Notes: a model not told the origin generated them from the sequence alone. Positions 1 through 8,621 are shown, counted from the first letter of the stretch. The stretch is 26,172 bases of DNA from Candidatus Helarchaeota archaeon (GCA_013375405.1 JABXJU010000035.1:1-26172); one strand, 5' to 3'. Numbers and translations: made by a program.

Positions 1-13
1 GCTCTTCCGATCT
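1..13. other. Illumina adapter remnant at contig end
   Basis: The first 13 bases, GCTCTTCCGATCT, are identical to the shared 3' end of the Illumina TruSeq adapters. The secernin-like reading frame that follows is fully sensible up to base 14. There the family's conserved WGAEMG motif is broken exactly at the junction: the last native base gives the first G of the Gly codon, and the adapter then turns it into Glu. This is untrimmed adapter, not genome. Confidence 0.88.
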
Positions 14-239
14 CCATCTCAGCGCCCCACATCCAATACGGTTGACATAAGATTACTTCAAATGTTTCGGGAATTTGAGGGATCTCGATGTAGGTACACT
101 TTAGGTTTGCTTCTGAATGTTCTTGCCGGGGAACGTGAATGAGATTTTGTACTTCGGCATAGGGGCGATCGCTATTCTTTCCAAAAATGGTAGAACCATC
201 ACTTGTAGCCAAACCTACTGCAACTAAAGTATCACACAT
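14..239 (-). CDS. Secernin-like N-terminal-nucleophile hydrolase (peptidase C69 family), 3' end missing
   Basis: Only the first 75 codons are present; the rest is cut by the contig end. The protein begins Met-Cys-Asp-Thr, so removal of Met exposes Cys2, the autocatalytic N-terminal nucleophile of the C69/secernin group. The following GKNSDRP motif, the CTYIEI segment and the final WMWGAEM all match the secernin pattern as I know it. The start ATG (237-239) has an upstream Shine-Dalgarno AGGAGAG. Family members are Ntn hydrolases, and many have no known substrate. It is the last visible gene of a leftward run, 62 bases after the small membrane protein gene. The family call is firm; the function is not known. 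Confidence 0.85.
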
Positions 240-301
240 CTAAATTACTCTCCTAAATAAAAATTAGTAATCCTGCGTTATAAAAAAAAAGGGTTTAGAA
301 G

Positions 302-517
302 TTATTTAAATTGATCATACCGTTGGCTTCTTTTCACTAATCCAATTATCAGGAGGATTGCTCCGGCTATAAGAGAGGCTATCCCGATGTACGTTAATAT
401 CGTCCAGAGTCGCATAAGAGATGGAATTTGCCATCGATAGAGAAGCCCCAACATTATTAATGGACCACCTTCACCCATAACCGCGCCACCTGCAATTAAA
501 TATGCGAGATATCCCAT
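302..517 (-). CDS. Small hydrophobic membrane protein, unknown
   Basis: A 71-residue protein I do not recognise. It has a short hydrophobic, Gly-rich N-terminal segment (about residues 3-27) and a clear transmembrane helix near residues 40-61. It ends in a basic tail (KRSQRYDQFK), consistent with a cytoplasmic C-terminus by the positive-inside rule. The start ATG is preceded by AAGGGG six bases upstream, a usable Shine-Dalgarno site, which supports a real gene. It lies 126 bases downstream of the class II aldolase gene and 62 bases upstream of the secernin-like gene, all leftward, so co-transcription is possible. No functional motif is visible. Confidence 0.6.
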   Translation of the reverse strand: MGYLAYLIAGGAVMGEGGPLIMLGLLYRWQIPSLMRLWTILTYIGIASLIAGAILLIIGLVKRSQRYDQFK

Positions 518-643
518 AATTAACCCCTTAATGATAATTCTAATTGAATAAAAGAAGTTGTTAATATTAAAATCTTTAGATCAGAGAAAATTGCTAAAAA
601 GCAAAGAGGAGTTTTTAGAAGAATTTAAAAATGTGAGGGGAAA

Positions 644-1333
644 TTAAATTTGGCGTGTTGCAGCATAGAGGCGTAGTGCGTATTCGAGGGCTTCTGGAGA
701 GAGTGGAGTGAGTTTTCCGAGGGCTGAACCGAAGATAAAGATTTTAGCGGTTTTATTTAGTAATTCAACATTACGATACGCCTTTTGTAAATTCTTTCCA
801 ACACAAACAGCACCATGATGGCGCAATATAAGGCATGCTTTATCCCCAATGGTTTCATGAACAGTCTTCGCAAGTTCTGGACTACCCGTAGGGGCGTACT
901 TCGCGATTTTAATAGCTCCACCTAAAAAAATCGTTTGATCCTCAAGAATCGCGGGTAGTTCTTCATTTGGGAGACTATCCGCAAGCAAAGATACTGCACT
1001 TGGAAACAGGGAGTGAGTATGAATAATACCATTCACGTCAGACCGTATTTCATAAATTCCAAGGTGGAGTAATTTTTCGACAGAGGGGCGATTCCTTTTG
1101 CCTTTCGCATCCTTAACACGTTTCCCCCGAGCGTTCATTATAACGATATCTTCAACATCAATTTCGTCATAATCCATATCGGAGGGTGTAATAGCATAGA
1201 CCTCTTCTTCATCCTCTGACTTTGCTTTTATCCGCATGCTTACATTTCCGCTCGTACCGACTACATGACCTTTATGTAACATCTTTTGTGCGATCTCTAA
1301 AACTTCTCTTCTTTCTTTTTCATAGGGAATCAT
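644..1333 (-). CDS. Class II aldolase/adducin family protein (L-fuculose-phosphate aldolase-like)
   Basis: A 229-residue zinc-dependent class II aldolase. GTSGNVS (26-32) is the phosphate-binding loop. PSVEKLLH carries the expected catalytic Glu86. HTH at 105-107 and the second His of RHHG (173) supply the three zinc ligands. Length matches the FucA/AraD-type family. Such enzymes cleave or epimerise phosphorylated sugars; the exact substrate cannot be read from sequence, and related members act as fuculose- or ribulose-phosphate aldolases. The ATG start has GGAG nine bases upstream. It follows the 2-hydroxyacid dehydrogenase gene by 28 bases in the same direction, suggesting an operon that cleaves a phosphosugar and oxidises or reduces a hydroxyacid product. 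Confidence 0.88.
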   Translation of the reverse strand: MIPYEKERREVLEIAQKMLHKGHVVGTSGNVSMRIKAKSEDEEEVYAITPSDMDYDEIDVEDIVIMNARGKRVKDAKGKRNRPSVEKLLHLGIYEIRSDVNGIIHTHSLFPSAVSLLADSLPNEELPAILEDQTIFLGGAIKIAKYAPTGSPELAKTVHETIGDKACLILRHHGAVCVGKNLQKAYRNVELLNKTAKIFIFGSALGKLTPLSPEALEYALRLYAATRQI

Positions 1334-1361
1334 TTCTTACATCTCCAATGAATTATAGGAC

Positions 1362-2366
1362 CTAATTCTTAAAAATATTCTTCAAAACATCAGGATTTAG
1401 ACAATGCTTAGGAGGTTTCCCTTCCAAATATCTGAGAACTTCTTCGTACGCCATCTTTGAACTATAAAACGGAACGTCCGCAGAAGATCCTCCAATATGG
1501 GAAGTATGAATGACATTTTCCAATTCAAGTAATTGACTTTTACGCTTGATTGGTTCGCGAGCATACACATCCAACGCCGCACCACGAATTTGTTTTTCTT
1601 CCAGTATCTCGATTAGTCCTGCTTCATCAACAATTTTACCTCGAGAAGTATTGATGAAATAGGCTGTTGGTTTCATCAGTAATAATTTTTCTTTAGAAAT
1701 CAATCCTTTCGTCTCGTCCGTTAATAATGCATGCACCGTCACAATATCGGAATCCTTCATAAGGGTGTCAAGGTCGACCTGCCTCGCTTCAAGATTTTTC
1801 AATCGATCTTCCTTGACATAAGGATCATAGACGAGGATTTTTATTCCAAATGTTTTTAAAATAGTTCCAACTCGGTAACCAATCGCTCCTAGGCCAACAA
1901 TCCCTGCAGTTTTCCCATTTAATTCAATACCACGTTCTGAGAAGGCTGAAAGAATTGGCCACTTCCGATTACTGACGATATTATGATTTTTAACAATATC
2001 TCGAGTAATAGCAAGAATTAATCCTATTGTAAATTCTGCAACGGAATTCGCATTTCGACCTGGAGTGTAAGCTACAATCATATCCTTTTCAGTGGCAGCC
2101 TCAAAATCTATAAAAAATTCCGTCCCCTTGGCGCAAACAATCAACTTCAATGTCTTCAGATTTTCAAGAATATTCCTTCTAAGTACATCTGCCTCACAAA
2201 TAAAAATATCGATGTTATTCTCATTTAAGTAATTGATCAAATCGTCTCCTTGCTTAATTTGCAATTTACCCTCGGCATTAAGCCAGGGTTCATATATTAC
2301 TTCAACTTTCTCTTTTAATTTCTCTAAATATTCGTGTTCAAAAATTGCAGTTACTAGCGCCTTCAT
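1362..2366 (-). CDS. D-isomer-specific 2-hydroxyacid dehydrogenase (phosphoglycerate dehydrogenase-like)
   Basis: A 334-residue NAD-dependent dehydrogenase. The Rossmann motif GLGAIG is at about 158-163, with an Asp about 20 residues later (YDPY) that favours NAD over NADP. The catalytic set is Arg242 (NTSRGKIVD), Glu271 (AREP) and His290 (SHIGG). There is no C-terminal ACT or ASB domain, so it is the short form and may not be the serine-pathway SerA. I chose ATG at 2364-2366 because AGGTG lies six bases upstream; an in-frame GTG three codons earlier has no such site. It is the first gene of the leftward set with the class II aldolase. The substrate is unassigned. Confidence 0.88.
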   Translation of the reverse strand: MKALVTAIFEHEYLEKLKEKVEVIYEPWLNAEGKLQIKQGDDLINYLNENNIDIFICEADVLRRNILENLKTLKLIVCAKGTEFFIDFEAATEKDMIVAYTPGRNANSVAEFTIGLILAITRDIVKNHNIVSNRKWPILSAFSERGIELNGKTAGIVGLGAIGYRVGTILKTFGIKILVYDPYVKEDRLKNLEARQVDLDTLMKDSDIVTVHALLTDETKGLISKEKLLLMKPTAYFINTSRGKIVDEAGLIEILEEKQIRGAALDVYAREPIKRKSQLLELENVIHTSHIGGSSADVPFYSSKMAYEEVLRYLEGKPPKHCLNPDVLKNIFKN

Positions 2367-2543
2367 CAGAGACACCTAAAATTCTATTACAGTATCAGTT
2401 AAATAGTGACAGCCGTGGAGAATTAAATTTTTTTATCAAGGGGAAGACTTTATGATGTGGCTAAGATTTTATATGATTGATTTATTATTTAGCTTGTTTA
2501 AATTGTATGCCTGAAGTAACTGTAAAATTCGAGGTGGAATTCA

Positions 2544-3275
2544 TTGAAACTGCAGCGTTGGAAGATTTATTTTAGCTTGGGGCTGATTGGGCTATCCATT
2601 TTGTTGTATTTCTTACATTTCTTGATATTTCGTAATCAATATCACATTTTTGTTTTTATGCTTGGTGAGTTAGCTTTCACTCCTCTCTATATATTAATAG
2701 TTACTTTAATCATACATGAATTGATAACAAGAAGAGAAAAACATGTCTTATTGACTAAATTAAATATGGTTGTTGGGACGTTTTACAGTGAAGTGGGGAC
2801 AGAATTACTAAATTATTTCGTCCAATTTGATCCAGATTCTATAGAGATCAGTCGAGATCTTCTTAGAGGTATTAAATGGTCTGAAAAAGGGTTTGCTAGA
2901 ATTAGAAAAGAACTTGATGATTTTGAATACTGTTTTGATTGTAAAGGGGAAAATATGTTAGGAGTAAGAGATTTTTTGTTGGATAAGCGAAATTTCCTTT
3001 TAATTTTGTCAGAAAATCCAGTATTAATGGAACTTGAATCTTTTTCAGAACTACTCTGGGGAATTTTTCATCTCACTGAAGAGTTAGAAAAGATAGCTGA
3101 AGTGAGAGATCTGGTTGAGGGAGATTTTGATCATTTAAATGATGATATGAAAACAACCTACATTCTACTAGTCATGGAATGGTTAGATTACATGAGCCAC
3201 CTGAGAAAAGAACATCCATACCTATTCTCTCTCGCATTGAGAACTAATCCATTTGATCCGACCTTAGTAAAGTAA
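2544..3275 (+). CDS. Membrane-anchored protein with helical cytosolic domain, unknown
   Basis: A 243-residue protein starting at TTG with GAGGTGG seven bases upstream. Two transmembrane helices (about 9-29 and 33-57) are followed by a basic stretch (TRREKH) and a mostly helical soluble region. The C-terminus has an EWLDYMSHLRKEHPYLFSL stretch and ends RTNPFDP. From memory this resembles a family of uncharacterised two-TM proteins spread across archaea and bacteria, which I cannot verify here. A single CxxC (FDCKGE context: CFDC near 128-131) is present. The gene stands alone, with divergent and convergent neighbours on the other strand. A TATA-like TTTTATATGA lies near 2467. No function is assigned. 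Confidence 0.75.
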   Translation: MKLQRWKIYFSLGLIGLSILLYFLHFLIFRNQYHIFVFMLGELAFTPLYILIVTLIIHELITRREKHVLLTKLNMVVGTFYSEVGTELLNYFVQFDPDSIEISRDLLRGIKWSEKGFARIRKELDDFEYCFDCKGENMLGVRDFLLDKRNFLLILSENPVLMELESFSELLWGIFHLTEELEKIAEVRDLVEGDFDHLNDDMKTTYILLVMEWLDYMSHLRKEHPYLFSLALRTNPFDPTLVK

Positions 3276-3300
3276 CTTTTAATCCATCTTTTATAAGATA

Positions 3301-3330
3301 TTAGGATGTATATAATTCAAATAATCCTAA
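3301..3330. terminator. Inverted repeat between convergent genes, possible bidirectional terminator
   Basis: TTAGGAT at 3301-3307 is the perfect reverse complement of ATCCTAA at 3324-3330, with a 16-base AT-rich loop. It sits between two convergent stops, at 3275 and 3370. Archaeal termination depends mainly on U-tracts, which are weak here, so the terminator role is only inferred from position. Confidence 0.3.
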
Positions 3331-3369
3331 GATCTAAAACTCGAATATGATCCAAAGCCATTGGCATCG

Positions 3370-4914
3370 TCATTTCCGCCTATTTACATATTTTTGGTAA
3401 TCATGAAGTTTCCTCAGAACAACTGCTGCAATTTCGGGATTTCCAGGGAAAATAAGGATTTTATGTTGTCCATATTTCTCAAATAAGGGGTCAACAAAAG
3501 TTGGAACAGGTGATATGTAGATTAATTTTTTGTCTGGGTATCTTGTACATAAATTGATTTCTGTTTTTGAAACCTGTTTACCAATTCCTTTCATAACTGC
3601 TTTCATAAGATCTCTCATCTTTTTTCCAAATTCATTTATTGGTTGAAATGAATTTAGCATTTGTCTAAAAAAAGCGTGAGTTTGTATGAATAAAATGTCA
3701 AAAACATCATAGTTTAATATGTTTTCGACTACTTTAGGAATAAGATCAAAGTCTCTAGATGCAACCAAATCAATTGGATTGTTTCTACTCCAATAGAATG
3801 GAAGATGTTCTGAAAGTTGCTCAATTAATTTTGGACCATTTGGATGCGTGTGTAAATTGACAACTTCAAGTCCCTGTTCTTCGCAAAGATCAGCCAAAAC
3901 TATACCATATCCACCCCCTCCACTTATAATTCCAATCCGCAGTGGCTCATGTTGAGGTAATGGCAGTAAAAATGAAGCACCCTTAACTAGATACATAAAT
4001 TGATTAATATTTTCCGCCCGAATAATACCAGCCTGTTTGAAATAAGAATTGTAAATGTCTTTTGAGCCTGCTATAGATGAAGTATGGCTAAAAGCGGCTC
4101 GTGATCCACTTTTGGTTCGCCCCCCTTTAAGAACCACAACTGGTTTTTTAATTGTCAATTCTGAACAAAGCTGCTTGAATCTTGAAGCTGCGCGTAGCCC
4201 TTCAATAAATAAAGCGATAATGTCAGTTTTCTCATCCTGTGCAAAATATTCAAGATAATCTTCTAAAAGAAGACAAGCTTCGTTTCCGCTAGACACGAAA
4301 TATCTTATACGTGTCATCATATTAGATAGTATGGCACCCATCGTGCCACTTTGAGAAATAATAGCGACCGTTCCGGGTTGTGGCGTCATAAATCCCATCC
4401 CTAAATGCAGCGGAGATGCTTCATTCTCAGAACTGTAGATTCCTAGTGAATTGGGGCCCACAAAAATTAGCCCAGCTTTTTCTGCCATTTTGATTAATTC
4501 TTTATTCTCATCCTGCCTATCCTTTGTTTGTACTTCACCAAATCCAGCGGTGATAATTACAGCCGTTCGAATATCACACTCAATAGCTTGCTTGATTGAA
4601 TCAAGAACTGCAGTTGAAGGAACCACTATCCCAACAAGATCAATTTGTTCTGGACATTTATCCAAACTCGGAAGGACTTCGATGCCATATATACTTTTAT
4701 TTTTATTATATTTTGGATTAGGATTTATCGCATAGATTTTCTTCTTGAATCCTCCTATGCGAATATTTGTCGCAACCATTCCCCCGACCTTAATTAAATT
4801 CTCACTTGCCCCAATTATCGCTACATTTTTTGGATTGAACATGATTTCCATTAATGCTAATTTTTCTTCAAGTTTCATACACTGCACCATAAGTAATTTT
4901 GAACCAGCCAACAA
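3370..4914 (-). CDS. Acyl-CoA synthetase (ADP-forming), alpha-subunit type
   Basis: A 514-residue protein with the CoA-binding Rossmann domain (FNPKNVAIIGAS at about 26-37), followed by a succinyl-CoA-synthetase-like ligase domain (about 180-320). The phosphorylated catalytic His is expected at 277 (FSHTSSIAGS). A C-terminal third domain contains SGGGGYG. The family makes acyl-CoA, or in reverse makes ATP from acyl-CoA, through phosphohistidine. The ATP-grasp beta domain is absent from this chain and from the window, so a partner must be encoded elsewhere. The start is uncertain: in-frame ATGs also occur at residues 9, 13, 22 and 25, and none has a convincing Shine-Dalgarno site. The gene follows the unknown-family gene by 60 bases. 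Confidence 0.85.
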   Translation of the reverse strand: MLAGSKLLMVQCMKLEEKLALMEIMFNPKNVAIIGASENLIKVGGMVATNIRIGGFKKKIYAINPNPKYNKNKSIYGIEVLPSLDKCPEQIDLVGIVVPSTAVLDSIKQAIECDIRTAVIITAGFGEVQTKDRQDENKELIKMAEKAGLIFVGPNSLGIYSSENEASPLHLGMGFMTPQPGTVAIISQSGTMGAILSNMMTRIRYFVSSGNEACLLLEDYLEYFAQDEKTDIIALFIEGLRAASRFKQLCSELTIKKPVVVLKGGRTKSGSRAAFSHTSSIAGSKDIYNSYFKQAGIIRAENINQFMYLVKGASFLLPLPQHEPLRIGIISGGGGYGIVLADLCEEQGLEVVNLHTHPNGPKLIEQLSEHLPFYWSRNNPIDLVASRDFDLIPKVVENILNYDVFDILFIQTHAFFRQMLNSFQPINEFGKKMRDLMKAVMKGIGKQVSKTEINLCTRYPDKKLIYISPVPTFVDPLFEKYGQHKILIFPGNPEIAAVVLRKLHDYQKYVNRRK

Positions 4915-4960
4915 TTGAAAAAAGAATTTAATAACTTCATTGAGAGAGTTTTTTAATAAG

Positions 4961-4970
4961 TATATATAAA
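4961..4970 (-). promoter_or_regulatory. TATA-like box upstream of the acyl-CoA synthetase gene
   Basis: On the minus strand this reads TTTATATATA, about 47 bases before the annotated start at 4914. It suggests the synthetase gene has its own promoter although it follows another leftward gene closely. This is sequence resemblance only. Confidence 0.4.
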
Positions 4971-4974
4971 AAAA

Positions 4975-6132
4975 TTATTTATGAAAGACGGTTTCTCTGC
5001 CAATACCTGTTGAAATTATGCTTTTTTTAACGTCAACGCTTCCAACCTCAGTAGTATGGTCTATCTCATAGAAAATACCCTTGAAAGCTTCCTCTAGTGT
5101 CATATCGATATCGGCTAGGGTAATATTTTTTCCAGGGGGATATTTCCATTCGAAATCAGATTTATCATAGAGCTTATTATTCTTGTAATTGGGCAATTCG
5201 CAGCCAAGGGTTTGAATCGGCCATGGAATACCCTCCTTTTTCCAAACGCCCTCAATATTAGTTTCCCAATCTTCAGGGATCTCTCGTTTAAGGAAATCCT
5301 GAGCAAATTGTTCCATGCAGCTTGTAAAGAATTTATGCGCGGTATTCATACCCATGAGCCTTAAAATAAAAAAAGGGCGTTCCATGTAAGTGATCATACT
5401 CATTAATTGAGGCATTGGAAGATAGGCAAATCCTACATCAGGCATCTTATAAACTCGTTTTGCAGCAAACATATCATAAACTCTGCCTAAGCTTTCATAA
5501 TTTGATAGATCAAAAGCAACGTGAATCATTGAGCCATAACCTATTCCAATCTGATAGGTAGAGTCAGCCCAGTGAGGGGTACGTTCATTCCGAATGTCTA
5601 ACAAGATTTCTCGAACCTTCCAACCAGCTTTCTCTAACCCTTTAAACTTTTTTGGAATGTCTCTTAACTTAATTCCATATTTGTGATGTTTGCGGTCTAA
5701 TATTTCGCTATCTGGTCCAATCATCCACCAATCGACAGGAATACCGTCTTCCAAGTGTCCATTTAAAATAAAGGAAGTTTCGAGCTTATCATCCCGAATT
5801 CCCACATAAGATACATCTACCGATTCTCCATACAACAGTTTCATGGATCCTTGCTGAAGATCGGCACGGATGTAGCCACCAGGCGGAAAGAGTGTGAAAG
5901 CTATAATTTTTTCAGGATTTTCGATTTTACCTTCAAGAACCTCTCTAGCCGACCGAATTGCTTCATTTAATCGATTTTTAAATACTTCATATCCAAAAAA
6001 ATCCATTCCTTTCTGATAACCCGCTAGAATAAACTCCCATCCATAAAGCCGAAACATTCTCCACAGCGTTTTATTCAAGGGAAAATACCGTTTTATAGGA
6101 AAATCATCTGGAATTTCACCGTAATTATGCAC
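4975..6132 (-). CDS. Uncharacterised conserved protein, copy A (paralogue of 7404-8555)
   Basis: A 385-residue soluble-looking protein I cannot assign to a known family. It is clearly homologous to the protein at 7404-8555. Both begin YGEIPD within the first ten residues and share RADLQQG/RSDLQSG with KLLYG/KLLFG, G(I/V)PVDWWM, LLDIRNERTP.WADS, a KMPD motif, LGCE(L/I)P, EEAFKG, and KKS.IS near the end. The Trp-, Arg- and His-rich conserved blocks suggest an enzyme active site rather than a structural role; that is inference. The start is GTG (6130-6132) with GGTGG seven bases upstream. The enolase-superfamily gene is divergent across a 131-base promoter region, and the acyl-CoA synthetase gene lies downstream. 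Confidence 0.8.
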   Translation of the reverse strand: MHNYGEIPDDFPIKRYFPLNKTLWRMFRLYGWEFILAGYQKGMDFFGYEVFKNRLNEAIRSAREVLEGKIENPEKIIAFTLFPPGGYIRADLQQGSMKLLYGESVDVSYVGIRDDKLETSFILNGHLEDGIPVDWWMIGPDSEILDRKHHKYGIKLRDIPKKFKGLEKAGWKVREILLDIRNERTPHWADSTYQIGIGYGSMIHVAFDLSNYESLGRVYDMFAAKRVYKMPDVGFAYLPMPQLMSMITYMERPFFILRLMGMNTAHKFFTSCMEQFAQDFLKREIPEDWETNIEGVWKKEGIPWPIQTLGCELPNYKNNKLYDKSDFEWKYPPGKNITLADIDMTLEEAFKGIFYEIDHTTEVGSVDVKKSIISTGIGRETVFHK

Positions 6133-6231
6133 CTAGATCCCACCACGAATTTACACTATATTGTTTTATTAGTAATTTATATTTAATAGATGTAAAAATT
6201 GACTAACTCACGCAGTTTTTTAATTAGATCG

Positions 6232-6240
6232 TTTTAAATA
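6232..6240 (+). promoter_or_regulatory. TATA-like box, probable leaderless promoter of the enolase-superfamily gene
   Basis: TTTTAAATA ends 24 bases before the ATG at 6264, and no Shine-Dalgarno sequence lies between. This spacing places transcription start at or next to the start codon, as in archaeal leaderless mRNAs. It lies in the 131-base divergent region shared with the leftward gene starting at 6132. Confidence 0.5.
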
Positions 6241-6263
6241 GTTGTTTATACCTTAAGTTCGTC

Positions 6264-7391
6264 ATGCTTTTAACAAATATTGAACAGATTATCGTGGAGG
6301 TTCCTATTCCGAAGCCTGGGTTATCTACCTCAATTACCGGGGGAATCAAGCAAACTACGGCGAGACACGCCCTTATTAAAATTACAACAGATGAAGATAT
6401 AGAGGGATACGGTGTCGGAACAATTGTTGGGCAAAGTATCGAATTTCTCAAAATGGTTCCTACCAAATTTTTGGCAGGTATGATTGGGGAACCTTTCGGC
6501 GTCGAAAAGGTGATGCGTGTCTTGCGCATTGCGTCGGAGATAGGCCCTCGCCCTTGGAGCATCGAAATGGCGTTGTGGGATATAATCGGAAAAATCTGTA
6601 AGCAACCCGTCTACAAGTTATTAGGGGGTTTTCGAGATAAGATCAAAGCGTATTGCTCCACAGCGGAATTGAAAAAACCTGAAAAAATGGTAAAAGACGC
6701 TCAAGAAGCCGCTGAAATGGGTTTTAAAGGGATAAAGCTTCGAGGACGACGGCCGACTATTGAGAAGGATATTGCGTTAGTGAAAGCAGTCCACGACGCC
6801 GTTGGAGGAGATCTTGCAATCATGCTTGATGGCAACCAAGCTTGGGGGCATCTACCCCCCATTTGGAGCGTAAAAGACGCCATAAAATTAGGAAAATTCC
6901 TCGATAAAATTGAAGCAGCCTGGTTCGAGGAGCCGTTGTACGAAAAAAACATCGAGGGGATTAAAAGACTAAGGGATAACATTGAAACTCCCGTCGCGGG
7001 CGGCGAACTTGGAAATAGTATGTTTTTCTACAGGGATATCCTCGTAAACGACGTCTACGATATCATCCAAGCGGATTTGTCGTTTTCCGGAGGTATTCTG
7101 GAATGCAGAAAGATCGCGGCCATGTGTGAGGCCTTTTGTAAGAACTTCATCCCTCACTGCTGGAACACTGGTTTGGCGATTGCAGCAAGCCTACAAGTGA
7201 TAGGCGCGACCCCAAATTGTCCTTGGCTCGAATATCCATACGCCCCACCCTGTTGGATTCCTGAAGTGCGTGATGCAATACTTACCGAGCCTATCGTGTT
7301 AAACAAGCGAGGATATGTTGAGATTCCAAAAGGTCCAGGGCTAGGCGTTGAGCTGAATTGGGACGTAATTGAAAAATATAGAGTGAAGTAG
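6264..7391 (+). CDS. Enolase superfamily enzyme (mandelate racemase/muconate lactonizing type; probable acid-sugar dehydratase or racemase)
   Basis: A 375-residue enzyme with an N-terminal capping domain and a TIM barrel. The three Mg ligands are clear: Asp189 (MLDGNQAW), Glu222 (FEEPL) and Glu248 (AGGE). The mandelate-racemase-type general base dyad is Asp271 (QAD) and His298 (IPHCWNTG), 27 residues apart as in mandelate racemase. On the other face the usual Lys-x-Lys is Lys158-Leu-Arg160. Members abstract a proton alpha to a carboxylate, giving dehydration or racemisation of hydroxyacids such as sugar acids; the substrate is unknown. It is probably co-transcribed with the unknown-family gene 12 bases downstream. 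A related copy of that gene lies on its other side. Confidence 0.9.
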   Translation: MLLTNIEQIIVEVPIPKPGLSTSITGGIKQTTARHALIKITTDEDIEGYGVGTIVGQSIEFLKMVPTKFLAGMIGEPFGVEKVMRVLRIASEIGPRPWSIEMALWDIIGKICKQPVYKLLGGFRDKIKAYCSTAELKKPEKMVKDAQEAAEMGFKGIKLRGRRPTIEKDIALVKAVHDAVGGDLAIMLDGNQAWGHLPPIWSVKDAIKLGKFLDKIEAAWFEEPLYEKNIEGIKRLRDNIETPVAGGELGNSMFFYRDILVNDVYDIIQADLSFSGGILECRKIAAMCEAFCKNFIPHCWNTGLAIAASLQVIGATPNCPWLEYPYAPPCWIPEVRDAILTEPIVLNKRGYVEIPKGPGLGVELNWDVIEKYRVK

Positions 7392-7403
7392 GAATAAGCA
7401 TCT

Positions 7404-8555
7404 ATGGTTCATGATTATGGGGAAATCCCAGACAGTTATCGAAGTAAAGAATATTTATTATTGAGCCCTCACATGTTTAGATGCTTTCGTGAATTTGGTT
7501 TAGATTATGTTGAGAGCATCTATCCGAAATATCAAAAAATACAACATGATGCTACCCGATTCCGGTTTGAAAACATGATTTTTACCTCGAAAGAAGTTAT
7601 AGAGGGAAAGATTTCGCCCGCACAAGCAGAAAAAATCATAATTTATACCATTCCACACGTGATGTCCGTTAGATCAGACTTGCAAAGTGGATTACTAAAA
7701 TTATTGTTCGGGGATAGTTGCGACATTTCATTCATTATTTTTGATGATAAAAGCAATGAACTCTTTCACATCACTAATTTACATGCTGAGAATGGCGTTC
7801 CCGTAGACTGGTGGATGGTTAATTATGAGGATGAACTATTAGAACGACGCCATATGAAGCTTGGTATTAAATTAAAGGAGATACCTACAAAATACAACTA
7901 TCTTAAATCATCAAAATTAATCAGAGAAGCGTTGCTGGATATTCGGAACGAGCGTACGCCTCAGTGGGCAGATTCTATGTATTCTGTTACGACAATCAAC
8001 ACTTCAATGATGTTTAACTTATTTGCGGAACTCTCAAATTATGAAATGTTTAACACGATGTGGATGGGGTTGAATAGTAAGCACGTCTATAAGATGCCTG
8101 ATCAATTATTTACGTTATTTCCCAGCCCCCCATTGATAGGCACTTTAGCCTACCTACCATATTCAACTTGGACTTCAAAATTGGTTGGCCTCGCCTCAGG
8201 ACGTCGTCTGGTCTTGCATCAGATAGAGGATGATGTGGTAATCTGGATTAAACGAGAATTTCCGGACGCATTCGACAGCGTGTTGTTAAAACAATGGGAT
8301 ATTGGAATCCCAGTTCCTCAAATGACCCTAGGATGTGAAATTCCTGCGAAAAAACAAGAGTTGCTCGATGTTGATGGGAATTTAAAAAGAGAATATCCTG
8401 ATGGCCCGCGCTTGACACTAGAACAATTAAGTATTCCAAGAGAAGAAGCATTTAAAGGTTATCTCACTACAATCACCGATAATCCTTTAAATTTATCAAT
8501 TAGTAAAAAAAGTTTAATAAGTAAAAAAATGGGAAGATTTACTGAGTTTTTATAA
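7404..8555 (+). CDS. Uncharacterised conserved protein, copy B (paralogue of 4975-6132)
   Basis: A 383-residue protein starting 12 bases after the enolase-superfamily stop, with AGGA ten bases before the ATG. It aligns end to end with the protein at 4975-6132 (shared blocks are listed there). The copies are diverged: this one has HVMSVRSDLQSG where copy A has a Gly-rich FPPGGYIRADLQQG. There are no transmembrane segments or signal peptide, so it is probably cytosolic. The two copies flanking one enolase-family gene suggest that they form a hetero-oligomer or act on the same compound as that enzyme. I do not recognise the family and give no function. Confidence 0.8.
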   Translation: MVHDYGEIPDSYRSKEYLLLSPHMFRCFREFGLDYVESIYPKYQKIQHDATRFRFENMIFTSKEVIEGKISPAQAEKIIIYTIPHVMSVRSDLQSGLLKLLFGDSCDISFIIFDDKSNELFHITNLHAENGVPVDWWMVNYEDELLERRHMKLGIKLKEIPTKYNYLKSSKLIREALLDIRNERTPQWADSMYSVTTINTSMMFNLFAELSNYEMFNTMWMGLNSKHVYKMPDQLFTLFPSPPLIGTLAYLPYSTWTSKLVGLASGRRLVLHQIEDDVVIWIKREFPDAFDSVLLKQWDIGIPVPQMTLGCEIPAKKQELLDVDGNLKREYPDGPRLTLEQLSIPREEAFKGYLTTITDNPLNLSISKKSLISKKMGRFTEFL

Positions 8556-8621
8556 CGTGTTTATCAAACATATATCGAAGGATACCTGGATTTAATTTAC
8601 TGAAAGAGGAGTGTACCAGAT

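Noticed and set aside
6224..6982. Leftward frames antisense to the enolase-superfamily gene
   Set aside because: Shadows of a strongly supported coding frame; no domain content.
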